64,000 nt of DNA, taken from assembly GCF_030863805.1 (NCBI RefSeq), contig NZ_CP132957.1, forward strand, positions 868,001-932,000. The letters run 5' to 3'. The stretch comes from Kineothrix sp. MB12-C1. GTDB taxonomy: Bacteria; Bacillota; Clostridia; Lachnospirales; Lachnospiraceae. Shown here piece by piece: positions 17,978-28,012 of this stretch. A program made the translations under genes and the position numbers. How positions within the stretch are numbered: position 1 is the first letter of the stretch; every line of letters starts with the position of its first letter. The notes under the pieces are model-generated. The model saw only the letters and a program-made list of their open reading frames with translations, made no database searches and had not been told where the DNA came from.

Positions 17978-19681
17978 TTATGACACCTTTATCCCTTTCT
18001 TTGAATTCTTTGCCTTCATACTTTCTTTTGCATTGGGAATCGTACTGCTTTGATTGCCCTTTAATACAAAAGTCAGCTTATACGGATCCGGATTTCCATT
18101 TTCATCATGCCCACCGACATAAACCTTGTCGATGATACTTTCAAATACAACCCGGTCAAATTCATCAAGGTTATCTTCTTGTTTAAGCGTCTCCCGAAGG
18201 TCTGACATTCGCTTGCCAACATCTTTCTGCTTACCGATACTTTCCTGTAATAAAAGCTTCTTTTCCATATAGATATGGAGCTTTCTCATTACTTCTGTTA
18301 GTTTATCATCGTAAGCCTCTTTTGTAATTGTACCATCGATGAGCATATCTGTCATTCTGCTTTTTCTTGCTTCTAAGGCAGAAATATCTTTCTCTATCTG
18401 TTTTAGCTTTCGGATATCCTCATCATTATTAGCGGTTTCTTCTACATAATTCATGACTACATCTAGCACATCATCAAAATTACCCGCCAGTAAAGAAAAT
18501 GCTTCTAAAAATGCGCCTTCTAATATGTTTTCATCAATGGATTTACAATTTGGGCAATTACTAATTCCATGCTTTGTAGCATTCATGCATTTCCAGACTG
18601 GTTTCTCATATTTGGAACTGCTGTGCAACGTCCTTCTAGTCAGCTTATCTCCACAGAAAGCACATTCGCACATACTGCTAAAAGCATATTGTCTGGTGTA
18701 ACGTTCCCGATTGCCCGTAGTTTCTACCACTTTATTGACCGATCGCTTTAATCGAATCTGTTCTGCCTCATCCCAAATTTCTCTGGACACAATGGCTTCG
18801 TGATGATCACGGATATAAAACTGATCTTCTTCTCCCATGTTGGCAAGTCTTCGTTTGGAAATCGGGTCTGTGGTAAATGTCTTTCCGAGAAGAATATCTC
18901 CCTTATACTTTTCATTCTTAATGATTCCCATAACTCCATGGGTATGCCAGCTGACTTCGCCCTTTTTGTTCTTTTTTCCTAGTTCAATCAGGTGCTTTGC
19001 AATAGTAGTCGTTCCATACCCCTGTATATACATGTCATAAATAAATCGGACAATATCTGCTTCCTCTTCATTAACAGAAAGAGTTTTATCGTCTGGATTA
19101 TAATCATACCCAAGGCATCCATTGAAACCAATCATTTCTCCACGCTTCATTTTCATCTTAAGTCCCATCTTTACATTTGCAGATAAGGACTCCTCTTCCT
19201 GCTGTGCCAGAGAGCTCATAATTGTCAGGAGTAATTCTCCATTCATATCCAAGGTATTGATATTTTCCTTTTCAAAGAAAATGGCAATATTTCGTTCCCT
19301 GAGCATTCGTACATATTGTAAAGTGTCTAACGTGTTTCTTGCAAATCTGGAAATGGACTTAGTAAGAATTAAATCAATTTCTCCATCCTTACATCTCTGA
19401 ATCATTGACTGAAAACCATCTCGTTTATCTACCTTCGTTCCTGTGATAGCTTCATCGGCAAAGATACCTGCGCTGACCCATTCTCGGTTTGCAATAATCT
19501 TCTCTTCATAATACAGCTTTTGGGATTCGAAGCTCCCTAACTGGTCATCATCATCGGTGGATACTCTGCAATAAGCTGCTACACGAATACGGTCAACGGT
19601 AACTGCTCCCCCTTCTGTTCTAGTTCTTCCCCTGCTATTTGGGGCGGTTCTTCTTGCTTCTAATACTTGTACTTCTTTCAT
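17978..19681 (-). CDS. Large serine recombinase (integrase/excisionase of the element)
   Basis: The 567-residue protein starts at the ATG at 19681, with GGAGGAG 5 bases upstream. The N-terminal resolvase domain shows the nucleophile Ser in AAYCRVSTD and the catalytic Arg in SISRFARN. A recombinase domain follows (GEVSWHTHGVMGIIKNEKYKGD), then a zinc ribbon (CECAFCG with a later CxxC in SNCPNC), and a C-terminal coiled coil. This is the class that integrates by attP x attB recombination. Its position about 130 bases from attL fits it being the enzyme that inserted this element in rlmD. Confidence 0.93.
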   Translation of the reverse strand: MKEVQVLEARRTAPNSRGRTRTEGGAVTVDRIRVAAYCRVSTDDDDQLGSFESQKLYYEEKIIANREWVSAGIFADEAITGTKVDKRDGFQSMIQRCKDGEIDLILTKSISRFARNTLDTLQYVRMLRERNIAIFFEKENINTLDMNGELLLTIMSSLAQQEEESLSANVKMGLKMKMKRGEMIGFNGCLGYDYNPDDKTLSVNEEEADIVRFIYDMYIQGYGTTTIAKHLIELGKKNKKGEVSWHTHGVMGIIKNEKYKGDILLGKTFTTDPISKRRLANMGEEDQFYIRDHHEAIVSREIWDEAEQIRLKRSVNKVVETTGNRERYTRQYAFSSMCECAFCGDKLTRRTLHSSSKYEKPVWKCMNATKHGISNCPNCKSIDENILEGAFLEAFSLLAGNFDDVLDVVMNYVEETANNDEDIRKLKQIEKDISALEARKSRMTDMLIDGTITKEAYDDKLTEVMRKLHIYMEKKLLLQESIGKQKDVGKRMSDLRETLKQEDNLDEFDRVVFESIIDKVYVGGHDENGNPDPYKLTFVLKGNQSSTIPNAKESMKAKNSKKGIKVS

Positions 19682-19801
19682 CTGACTCCTCCATTTCTTA
19701 ATCTTGTCTATATGCAAATAGCAGCATACAAATGGTAAATTCTTTGTATACTGCTATTTTATCTTTATATTTAATTGTGAACGAATATCGAAACTGATTT
19801 C

Positions 19802-19954
19802 TTACGCGATTTTTGAATTATTTTCTCCAACAATCAGAAATCTGTCCATTAATCGGTTTCTCGCTGTAGTATATTCTGCCTCTGAAATCATTCCCATACG
19901 AAACAATTTTCTTAATACAGCGATACACTTCGCATATTCCATCTCATTTGTCAT
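19802..19954 (-). CDS. Small SHOCT-like protein preceding the recombinase (50 aa)
   Basis: ATG at 19954 preceded by GGAGGTGCCAAAG. The product (MTNEMEYAKCIAVLRKLFRM, then GMISEAEYTTARNRLMDRF) has the SHOCT pattern, a short helical pair with a G-x-I-S-x-x-E-Y turn. Comparable genes sit next to large serine recombinases in Firmicute elements, so a role as an accessory or directionality factor is plausible. It is encoded 120 bases upstream of the recombinase on the same strand. Confidence 0.7.
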   Translation of the reverse strand: MTNEMEYAKCIAVLRKLFRMGMISEAEYTTARNRLMDRFLIVGENNSKIA

Positions 19955-20038
19955 CTTTGGCACCTCCTTCTCCTAATCTTTCATTGATCACCTTCCTTCC
20001 ACCTAGCGGTGGTTCTTATAAAAGTGAATTACAGCTGT

Positions 20039-20185
20039 TGCAAAAGTGATTGGACTGCTTGGCTTCCATTCGTAGAGTAGGGCGGTAGCTTTCGCTTCCA
20101 TCCAACTATCTGTGACAATAACTGTGGGCCTCTCCTGCGCGAGATCCTCTCCCAACTTGACGCGATTCCATTTTCTTCGCTCCGA
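20039..20185 (-). other. Possible degraded small gene in the recombinase/STAND intergenic region
   Basis: One minus-strand frame reads sensibly as protein (KLGEDLAQERPTVIVTDSWM, then ATALLYEWKPSSPITF, then VIHFYKNHR and a stop). It has no convincing start other than a TTG. A perfect 10-base inverted repeat GATTGAAATC/GATTTCAATC lies just upstream. The rest of 19955-20479 holds the promoter region described next and nothing else I can name. Confidence 0.3.
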
Positions 20186-20319
20186 TTGAAATCGGTATTT
20201 CTGATTTCAATCATCTTGGCAAAGTGGACTTCCCCTTCTCTACAGCCTATGAATTCTGCCTCTGCCTTTTGGCTTTCTCAGAATTGTTTTTCAAGGTACA
20301 AACACAAACTTTTTCTTTC

Positions 20320-20344
20320 CGAACGTTTGTTTGTATGTTATAAT
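20320..20344. promoter_or_regulatory. LexA/DinR-like box next to a -10 element
   Basis: CGAACGTTTGTTTG (20320-20333) fits the Firmicute SOS box CGAAC-N4-GTTYG. A TATAAT follows at 20339-20344 on the plus strand. The box lies between the divergently oriented recombinase operon and the STAND ATPase gene, so either could be SOS controlled. One site, no spacing-perfect -35. Confidence 0.4.
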
Positions 20345-20479
20345 TTTGATATCCATTTGTTGCATTTGCGCTTCATCTGGCTACCAATCTATAGGTTAAT
20401 GATACCAACGAAATCTCTCTCCAACTATTGACGGAGACTTAGCATAGACTTAGCAAAATTTTGAACTGGGGGAATTTGA

Positions 20480-22792
20480 TTGAAAAACAGACTTACCTTT
20501 ACGAATGTCATTGGCATTCTTCTGGATAATAAAAAGAAAACTTATCCGCAACATCAGCTTGTAAGAAGCCTATTCTCACTCTCTCTTGATGACAGTGAAA
20601 ATGCTGAAATTACTGATGCGGATAGCATCAAATACAGCAACTGGTGTAATGGAATCAGACCGATACCACTTGAAATTATTAGAACTTATGAAGACGAAGA
20701 TAATTTTGATTTTATGCGGGATGATTTTAAGGATAAGATTATTCCAAACCTGCTTAATGAGACACAGGCTCGCTCCCAAATGGAAGAATTGATTGAAGAC
20801 AGTAGAACTATGATCGGAAACCAGAAAGCTGATGAAATACTGACAATTCAGATGTTAGCGCAATTCTTTACCGAAGTAATTCGATATGCTATTTTGAACG
20901 ACCATAGCCACATTACACTGTATTCACCAGATTTGACGGAAGTACTACTCTCTTCCAAAGTACCAACTGCAACGAAATCATTTCTTGGAAGAAAAGAAGA
21001 GTTAAAGTCTGCATTGTCTCTACTACAGGAACAGGCACTTCTATTTGTAACTGGAATAGCCGGTATTGGGAAAAGTGAATTTGCAAAGACCTTCGCAAAT
21101 AAGAACAAGAAGAAATATACCAATATTTTATTCTTACATTATGAGGGAAGTTTAAAGAAGTGTATCGCTGGGCTAGTTTTTGCAGATGACACAGCAGAAA
21201 TGACCGAAGAAGAATTGTTCCAAACCCACTATCAGACCTTACAAAAACTGCGTTCCGACAGTCTAATTATTATGGATAACTTTAATGTACTACCCAAAGA
21301 TGATCCATTTTTTAAGGAGTTTACTCGGAATGATTTCCAGATTCTGATTACGACCAGATGTAAAATCACATCCTTTCAAACACTGGAAATAAAAGAATTG
21401 GATAAAGAGAAGGAATTGACGGCATTGTTTTACCAATACTGCCCTGCCGCCAAGAATGAACCTGAGATTACTTCTGACATTATAAATGAATTAAAGGGAC
21501 ACACACTGACAGTCTGCTTGGCAGCATTATCGCTTTCTGCCAGCGGCATGGATCCAGAAGAATTATTGTTTGAATTAAGGAGCTGTGGATTGAATATTCA
21601 TTCTGGTGAAGCAGTAGAAATCTATAAAGATGAGGAATTTTCAGAAGCCTTGATGATAGAGCACCTACGAAAACTGTTACAGTTAAATCAATTAACGACG
21701 GAACAAATGGATATTTTACGCAATCTATCATTGCTTCCGAACGCGGGTGTATTAAAGAATGCCTTTAAGAAATGGCTAAAGCTTGGAACTCTGAACGAAG
21801 TGAACCATCTAGTACGATATGGATTTGTCATGGATGATGAAGAGAACAAAAAAATAAGCCTCCATCCCCTAATTCAGGACGTGGCTATGTTAGAAACGTT
21901 GCCTTCGGTATCAAATTGCAGGACTTTGATTGACAGTTTACACCTTATCTGCCTGACTCACGGATTAGAGGTCAGACGCCCAGAAAATGTGATTCAGTCC
22001 TTGATTAGTGTTGCGGAGCATGTTCTTGTGGATGAACCAGAAACGTATCTTTTATTCATTCAGGACATGTTTCCTTATCTGGATAAATATCTGGTCATGG
22101 ACTATCTGCCGAAGCTAACGGAACGAATAAGTCATACCATGGAAAAGTATGAACTTAATTCTATTTGTGACAGAGCCTTGTTGCTGGATTATAAAGCAGA
22201 ACTATTTGTTATCCGTAAAGACTACGGAAACGCACTTAAGAAACGATTGAAGGCGCTGGAATTACTTCATTCTATTCATTCAGCAGGAATAGATGCAAAA
22301 ACTGCCGCCCTGCTTTCCAATCTTCATAATAATATTTCAAATGTGTACCTGTTTCTGAAAAACGGCAGAGAAGCAGCGCAACATTTGAAAATGGCACTGG
22401 AAATTCGTGAGGAATATGGGATTTTTGAATCCCATGATACTTTACAACAGCTAATGAACCTGACCAATATGTTGATTCTGTCAAAGGATTATGATCTTGC
22501 AAATCAGGCTTTATCACTTTATGAATCCTTGGTGCTAGAACATGAAGGTGAGAACAGTTTTGATTATGCTATCTGTCAGATGGGAAAAGGAATAATAGCG
22601 CTATCTCAGAATAATCCTGAAAAAGCAGAATTGTGCTTACTGGAGGCTGAACAGAAAATCACTTCTATCATAGGGACTGACAACGATTATAGTAAGACCT
22701 GTTATCGGTATCTGCATAATCTGTATAGCCGGTGGCATAAGAAGGAAAAGGAGTTGGAGTATAGGGAAAAACTACTTCTCGGGAAATCTTAA
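20480..22792 (+). CDS. STAND-type NB-ARC-like ATPase with TPR C-terminus
   Basis: Start is a TTG preceded by GGGGGAA at about 5 bases. The 770-residue protein has an N-terminal region of about 160 residues without a family I recognise. A nucleotide-binding module follows: FLGRKEEL, Walker A GIAGIGKSE near 195, Walker B SLIIMDN, and sensor ILITTR. A winged-helix-like part (LHPLIQDVA) leads to C-terminal tetratricopeptide repeats (about 540-760; YGNALKKRLKALEL, GREAAQHLKMALEI). STAND proteins of this build act as switch-like regulators or defence sensors. It is cargo of the mobile element, with no partner gene in the same operon. Target unknown. Confidence 0.8.
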   Translation: MKNRLTFTNVIGILLDNKKKTYPQHQLVRSLFSLSLDDSENAEITDADSIKYSNWCNGIRPIPLEIIRTYEDEDNFDFMRDDFKDKIIPNLLNETQARSQMEELIEDSRTMIGNQKADEILTIQMLAQFFTEVIRYAILNDHSHITLYSPDLTEVLLSSKVPTATKSFLGRKEELKSALSLLQEQALLFVTGIAGIGKSEFAKTFANKNKKKYTNILFLHYEGSLKKCIAGLVFADDTAEMTEEELFQTHYQTLQKLRSDSLIIMDNFNVLPKDDPFFKEFTRNDFQILITTRCKITSFQTLEIKELDKEKELTALFYQYCPAAKNEPEITSDIINELKGHTLTVCLAALSLSASGMDPEELLFELRSCGLNIHSGEAVEIYKDEEFSEALMIEHLRKLLQLNQLTTEQMDILRNLSLLPNAGVLKNAFKKWLKLGTLNEVNHLVRYGFVMDDEENKKISLHPLIQDVAMLETLPSVSNCRTLIDSLHLICLTHGLEVRRPENVIQSLISVAEHVLVDEPETYLLFIQDMFPYLDKYLVMDYLPKLTERISHTMEKYELNSICDRALLLDYKAELFVIRKDYGNALKKRLKALELLHSIHSAGIDAKTAALLSNLHNNISNVYLFLKNGREAAQHLKMALEIREEYGIFESHDTLQQLMNLTNMLILSKDYDLANQALSLYESLVLEHEGENSFDYAICQMGKGIIALSQNNPEKAELCLLEAEQKITSIIGTDNDYSKTCYRYLHNLYSRWHKKEKELEYREKLLLGKS

Positions 22793-22843
22793 AATCTCTT
22801 GCAATACAAATTTTTATTATTCAATATATGAGATAAAAAGTAA

Positions 22844-22878
22844 GTGGCTGAATTCTACTAATCAAGAATTTCAGCCAC
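22844..22878. terminator. Bidirectional hairpin terminator between STAND ATPase and abi
   Basis: GTGGCTGAATTCT and AGAATTTCAGCCAC pair almost perfectly around an 8-base loop. It lies between the convergent STAND gene (plus) and abi fragment (minus), with A/T-rich tracts on both sides. Confidence 0.6.
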
Positions 22879-22896
22879 CATTAAAATATTCTTATA

Positions 22897-23659
22897 TTAA
22901 CTATTTCCAATTCTTTCTTCCCAATCATTCGGAAATCCAATGTGTTTTAGGGAAATATCCTTTTCATATTCCTCTATCAATGCTTTCAATGCGGATACAA
23001 ATTTTGAATCCCATTTCTGATTATCAGGATACAAAAATTTGAGCATTAACAATTGAGAAAACAGTTTTCTGTCTGCTATATAGTCATAATCGTTAGGCAT
23101 TTTAGGCATTGCGGGAAATGACCAATAATATATTCTTGAATAATGAGCGCACCGGTTTCTCAGATCCGTAAGGCAACGCAACCAACTTTCTAATTGCACC
23201 GGACTTGTACTATACAATTTCATTGCAATTGCTTTCTTGTCCTCAGTGATCATATCTTTGTAAAAATAAGATAACATTCCAACCGAAAAGAATTCAATTA
23301 TGACCCATAACGGAAACTTTCCTTCGTATTTTTGCTTATGATGCTTCACAACTAATGTATTGGCATTTTCTTCAATGCAACCAGCAATTTTCTCTAAATA
23401 CTTTGTATTATTATGTTTATCTGAAAACATTGACTCCTCAAGATATCCAAGTGTCCCATATTTATGTGCTGCATAATATGCTATCTGTGTTCTCAAATAA
23501 ACTTCAATATCTTCAATAATTCCAAATATCAATGCTCTCAGCTGACTATCGAATTCATAAATTCTTTGAATTCTGGAGAATTTAATATCTGAAAAGAATG
23601 TCCCATCTTTTTTCCGAAACGGCAAAAAATAAGCAGATAATCTGTAATAATTCGTTTTC
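22897..23659 (-). pseudogene. AbiF/Abi_2-family abortive infection gene, C-terminal part (interrupted)
   Basis: Reads NIQKTNYYRLSAYFLPFR at its start and contains the family's late motif RNRCAHYSR (R-x4-H, HEPN-like). Abi_2 proteins are phage-defence factors of the AbiD/AbiF type. The first 40 or so residues are missing here: the reading frame runs into the left end of an IS21 element at 23660. The missing 5' part is at 26231-26258 and 28866-28961. The reconstructed gene would be about 290 codons with a one-base deletion near the junction, so the gene is inactive. Confidence 0.85.
23655..23659. repeat. 5-base target duplication of IS21 element 1 (left; partner at 26231-26235)
   Basis: TTTTC flanks the element on both sides, directly outside the TG…CA ends. 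Short duplications are usual for IS21. Confidence 0.7.
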
Positions 23660-23826
23660 TGAATATTTCGCGTTAGCGGAGCCACCGATACGCTTTATGG
23701 CTCCACCAGTACGTGGAATGGATCCACTTGAAGTCCAATTCACACAATAGCTCCACTTTAAGAATAAACTTTTGTAAAATACATACGAGGGAATCCTCAT
23801 ATTTTACAGAAGGGAGGCCAATAATT

Positions 23827-25392
23827 ATGGCCAATAAAATCAATGTGAAGCTCATCTTAGAGCTTCGTGCAGCTGGATTGTCACGAAATACAATAGCAGC
23901 CACGCGACATATTTCAAAACGCTCTGTCAGTGATGTAATACACATCTCTGACGAGAAAGGCATCAACTATAATGATGTCAGATCTCTTCCAGAAGAGACA
24001 GTCTATCGGATGTTCTATCCTGATAAATTTGCAGTAGAGCAACTGTATGAACATCCTGATCACGAGTACGTACATCAGGAATTAAAACGAGTTGGAGTTA
24101 CACTCAAGCTTCTTTGGCAAGAATATCAGGATAAATGTAAAGCTTCTGGCAAGATTGCAATGGGATATACAAAGTTCTGTAATGGATATGCTGATTACAC
24201 CATTGTTAGTAAGCTCACTAATCACCTAGAACATAAACCGGGTATTGTAATCGAAGTAGACTGGTCTGGTCCTACAATGAGTTACGTTGATACGTCCACC
24301 GGTGAAATCATGAAGGTTTATCTATTTGTAGGAACGTTGCCTTATAGCCAGTATTCTTATGTAGAGCCAACTCTTGATATGAAGATGGATACATTTATCC
24401 GTTGCCATATCAGGATGTATGAATACTTTGAAGGCGTTACAACAAGACTTATTTGCGATAATCTTAAAACTGGTGTGGTGTCTCATCCGAAAGATGGCGA
24501 AATCGTTCTTACTGCTGATTATGAGGCATTAGGAGAACACTATATGACCGCCATTATGCCAGCCGGAGTTCGTAAACCTAAGCAGAAAGCTTCTGTAGAA
24601 GGTACCGTAGGAAAGATTGCTACTGCCATCATCGCAAAGCTCCGAAATGAGATGTTCTATTCTTTCCCTGATCTGAAAGCAGCCGTTGCCAAGAAACTTT
24701 ATGAGTTCAATCATGAAAACTTTCAAAAAAGGGATGGTAGCCGATACGATTCTTACCTTGATGAAAAGTCCGCATTGCACTCCATTCCTTCCATTCCGTA
24801 CGAAATCGCCACATGGGTTTACGGACGCAAGGTGAACATCGATTATCATGTTGTGTTCGAATACAATCGCTATTCCTGTCCTTATCAGTATGCACACAAG
24901 AAGGTTGATCTAAGGATTACCGATACCACGTTAGAAATCTACAGCGGTGAAAATAGGTTATCCACACATAATAGATTTCCTGCCAATCGTAAAAATCAGT
25001 ACTCCACTCATGCGAAGGATATGCCCGATAAGTTCAAGTTCAATCCATGGGATGATATCAGAATCAAACACTGGGCAAACTCCATTGGAAAGCATACTGC
25101 TGAAACAGTTGAACGTATCTTTGAATCTGTGAGCATAAAAGAACAGGGCTATAATCCTGCTCTGGCCGTTCTGCGTTTAAGCAATAAGTATTCGGAAGCA
25201 CGCCTGGAAGCTGCCTGTGAATTCGCCATTACAAATGGAATTAAAAAGCCCCGTTACCACCATCTTAATTCTATTTTAGCCGCCAATCAAGATGTATTAT
25301 ATCTTGAAAGCAAGACGACTAAATCGAAAGAAACACGCAAGATGGGATATCTTCGTGGAAGTGATTATTACGGAGGTGGTAACAATGATTAA
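23827..25392 (+). CDS. istA: IS21 transposase IstA (element 1)
   Basis: From the ATG at 23827 (GGGAGGCC upstream) the protein is 521 residues. It has an N-terminal helix-turn-helix (LRAAGLSRNTIAATRHISKRSVSD) and an rve DDE core with Asp in IEVDWSGPTM, Asp in LICDNLKTGV and Glu in KASVEGTVG. It joins IS ends to target DNA together with IstB. Its last codons overlap istB by 8 bases (ATGATTAA). The protein is clearly related to the IstA of element 2 but diverged, so the two elements are different IS types, not duplicates. Confidence 0.93.
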   Translation: MANKINVKLILELRAAGLSRNTIAATRHISKRSVSDVIHISDEKGINYNDVRSLPEETVYRMFYPDKFAVEQLYEHPDHEYVHQELKRVGVTLKLLWQEYQDKCKASGKIAMGYTKFCNGYADYTIVSKLTNHLEHKPGIVIEVDWSGPTMSYVDTSTGEIMKVYLFVGTLPYSQYSYVEPTLDMKMDTFIRCHIRMYEYFEGVTTRLICDNLKTGVVSHPKDGEIVLTADYEALGEHYMTAIMPAGVRKPKQKASVEGTVGKIATAIIAKLRNEMFYSFPDLKAAVAKKLYEFNHENFQKRDGSRYDSYLDEKSALHSIPSIPYEIATWVYGRKVNIDYHVVFEYNRYSCPYQYAHKKVDLRITDTTLEIYSGENRLSTHNRFPANRKNQYSTHAKDMPDKFKFNPWDDIRIKHWANSIGKHTAETVERIFESVSIKEQGYNPALAVLRLSNKYSEARLEAACEFAITNGIKKPRYHHLNSILAANQDVLYLESKTTKSKETRKMGYLRGSDYYGGGNND

Positions 25393-26131
25393 CGATGAAA
25401 CTAAACGCAAGCTGCGTGAGTTAAATATGTCCGAAATTATAGCGGGACTTGAGTACCAGCAATTAGAACCAGCTACAGTATCCTTATCTTTTGATGAACG
25501 GATTCAGCGTCTTACCGATTATGTATACCAGGAAAAGTATAACGGTAAAATCCAGCGGCTAATTAAATCGGCAAAACTTCGATTTCCTCAAGCTGATATC
25601 CATAGCCTCTATTATGATGGCAGGCATCTGGACAGAAATCTTTTAAGCGAGCTTTTTAGTTGTCAGTACATAACTCATTATCAAAGCATTGTCCTTCAAG
25701 GACCTACAGGTGCAGGTAAAACTTTTCTTAGCTGTGTGTTCGGTAAGCAAGCCTGCCTCGGACAGATAAAAACCAAGTATATACGTTTTCCAGATCTATT
25801 GATGGAGTATGGTGATGCATCGCTTGTTCAAGGGCAACAGAAAAAGCTCCTTGCCCGATACGGGAAAATTCCTCTGCTTATTATAGATGAATGGTTAGTA
25901 TCTGACCTTTCTGACAGTGAATTGTACTTTCTCTTTGAGCTAATGGAGAGACGATCAGATACAACCTCCACCATCTTCTGTACTCAGTATAGAAAAGATG
26001 ATTGGATAGCTCGTATGGGTGAAGGCATTCAGGCAGAAGCAATCGTTGATAGATATGCTCATTCCGCATACTGGATAGAAACTGGAACGATGAATATGCG
26101 AGAATACTGCTCTAAAAATAAGATTCAATAA
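25385..26131 (+). CDS. istB: IS21 helper ATPase IstB (element 1)
   Basis: The 248-residue AAA+ protein begins at the ATG overlapping the istA stop, with GGAGGTGG 4 bases upstream. Walker A is GPTGAGKTF near residue 107 and Walker B LLIIDEWL. The family forms an ATP-dependent oligomer that selects and remodels target DNA for IstA. Length is normal for the family and it appears intact. Confidence 0.93.
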   Translation: MINDETKRKLRELNMSEIIAGLEYQQLEPATVSLSFDERIQRLTDYVYQEKYNGKIQRLIKSAKLRFPQADIHSLYYDGRHLDRNLLSELFSCQYITHYQSIVLQGPTGAGKTFLSCVFGKQACLGQIKTKYIRFPDLLMEYGDASLVQGQQKKLLARYGKIPLLIIDEWLVSDLSDSELYFLFELMERRSDTTSTIFCTQYRKDDWIARMGEGIQAEAIVDRYAHSAYWIETGTMNMREYCSKNKIQ

Positions 26132-26230
26132 CAAATCAGGTGGAGCCCAAAGGCGAACCGCTGGTTCGCAAAGGAAATCTAGTGGAGCGGAACAAGGATC
26201 CGTTCCGGATCCTCCACCGCGAAATAATCA

Positions 26231-26258
26231 TTTTCTGCAAAATTCAATACACTCTTGC
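26231..26258 (-). pseudogene. 28-base fragment of abi between two IS21 elements
   Basis: These bases continue the abi reading frame: on the minus strand they follow the 28866 fragment, encoding roughly the CIEF region. TTTTC at one end and CTCTTGC at the other are target duplications. Restoring continuity with 23659 requires one extra T in GAATTTTGCAG, showing a one-base deletion. Confidence 0.7.
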
Positions 26259-26464
26259 TGAGTATTCCGGCTCCTTTTGAGCCATCTGTCCGGACTTAGG
26301 GAGCCACCCTTCCGGTGTAACAGAGCCACTATTCCGGTCATTAGGAAACCATCATTCCGGTCGTGGAAATCACAATACCGGATTCATAGAAACCATTACA
26401 TAGATTCCTTTATACTGTAGATATGCACCCGTTGGTGTAAATACAGATAAAGGAGGTCATAATC

Positions 26465-28012
26465 ATGACCAAATACCGCGAAATCATCAGACTAAAAAGT
26501 CTGAACTTCAGTGAACGAAACATTGCTCTTAGCTGCAGTGTTTCCAGAAATACTGTGTCAAAGATTCTTAAAAGGGCTGATGAGTTGAACATCTCATGGC
26601 CGCTTGGTGAACCAATGACAGATGAATCCTTAGAGGATTTGATGTTTCCCAAGGACAAATCAGTTATGAACAAACGCATGCCTGACTATGCCTATATCCG
26701 AAAAGAGTTATTGCGCAATGGCGTAAGCAAAAAACTCTTGTGGAGTGAATACTGTGAGGATTGCCGTATGGCAGGTGAAGAGCCTCTTATGTATTCTCAG
26801 TTCTGCTATTACATCCAGCTGGATGAGCAAAAACGCCGGGCTACCATGCATATCCCACGAAATCCTGGTGAACAGGTTGAAGTTGACTGGGCAGGTGATC
26901 CTGCTCACATCATTGATCCTGACACTGGTGAAATCACAGATGTATGGATTTTTGTAGGTGTCATGACTTACAGCATGTACGCCTACGTGGAAGCATTCAT
27001 CAATCAAAAACAGAAAGCATGGATTACTGCTCATGTCCATATGTATGAATACTTCGGTGGTGTTGCGAAGATTCTTGTGCCAGATAATTGTACCACGGCT
27101 GTAAATCATCAACGAAGTGACTGGTACACACAAGCACTGAACACTACATATCATGAGATGGCGGAATACTATGGAACTGCCATTATACCAGCAAGGGTTC
27201 GTAAACCCAAAGATAAACCGACTGCGGAAGGAACGGTTAATAATGTATCCACATGGATAACAGCCGCTCTGCGCAATGAACAGTTCTTCTCACTGACAGA
27301 ATTAAATGCTGCAATAAAGGAGAAGCTTGAACAGTTCAACACGAATGCCTTCCAGAAAAAAGAAGGTAGCAGACGTAGTTTATTTCTTGGGGAAGAAATG
27401 CCATTACTGGCGCCATTGCCTGCTACCCGCTTTGAACTGTGTGACTGGAAAACAGCCACCGTTCAGTTCAATTATCACATCGCAGTAGACAAGATGTACT
27501 ACTCTGTGCCCTTTCAGTATATCAGAAACAAGGTCGATGTGCGTATAACAGAAACAACGGTAGAAATATTTATAAAGCACCATCGAATTGCCTCACACAG
27601 ACATCTTTATGGACGTCCTGGACAATACTCAACGGTTGCAGAACACATGCCAGAAGAACATCAGAAATATCTGGAGTGGAATGGCGACCGCTTCCGTAAA
27701 TGGTCTGATCAGATTGGACCATACACAAATAAAGTTGTAAATAGCCTACTTACCTCGGGTAGAGTGGAACAACAATCCTACAGAAGCTGTATGGGATTGT
27801 TGAAACTGGCTGAAAAATATTCAACAGTTAAGTTAGAGACCGCATGCAAAAAGGCTCTCAGCTATTCCAGTTCACCCAGTTACAAAAGTATCAAAAATCT
27901 ATTGGTCACGCTGAAGGATGAAGGACTTCAAAAACCAGAAGCCGAAGGGGAAAATAATCCATACGGCATCACCCGCGGAGCCAGATACTATGGAGGTAAG
28001 CACAATGATTAA
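26465..28012 (+). CDS. istA: IS21 transposase IstA (element 2)
   Basis: The 515-residue protein starts with ATG after GGAGGTCATAATC. It has an HTH (LKSLNFSERNIALSCSVSRN) and DDE-core landmarks: Asp in VEVDWAGDPA, Asp in ILVPDNCTTA and Glu in KPTAEGTVN. It shares architecture with the element 1 transposase but differs at many positions. The stop overlaps istB by 8 bases. Confidence 0.93.
   Translation: MTKYREIIRLKSLNFSERNIALSCSVSRNTVSKILKRADELNISWPLGEPMTDESLEDLMFPKDKSVMNKRMPDYAYIRKELLRNGVSKKLLWSEYCEDCRMAGEEPLMYSQFCYYIQLDEQKRRATMHIPRNPGEQVEVDWAGDPAHIIDPDTGEITDVWIFVGVMTYSMYAYVEAFINQKQKAWITAHVHMYEYFGGVAKILVPDNCTTAVNHQRSDWYTQALNTTYHEMAEYYGTAIIPARVRKPKDKPTAEGTVNNVSTWITAALRNEQFFSLTELNAAIKEKLEQFNTNAFQKKEGSRRSLFLGEEMPLLAPLPATRFELCDWKTATVQFNYHIAVDKMYYSVPFQYIRNKVDVRITETTVEIFIKHHRIASHRHLYGRPGQYSTVAEHMPEEHQKYLEWNGDRFRKWSDQIGPYTNKVVNSLLTSGRVEQQSYRSCMGLLKLAEKYSTVKLETACKKALSYSSSPSYKSIKNLLVTLKDEGLQKPEAEGENNPYGITRGARYYGGKHND

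Larger units (their letters stand above)
23660..26230 (+). mobile_element. IS21-family insertion sequence 1 (2571 bp), inserted in abi
   Basis: Ends are TGAATATTTCGCG on the left and, read inward, TGATTATTTCGCG on the right. It carries istA and istB. The left end holds repeats of a GGCTCCACC/GGATCCAC type and the right end GGATCC repeats, as expected for IS21 multiple terminal repeats. It interrupts the minus-strand abi gene. Confidence 0.88.
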
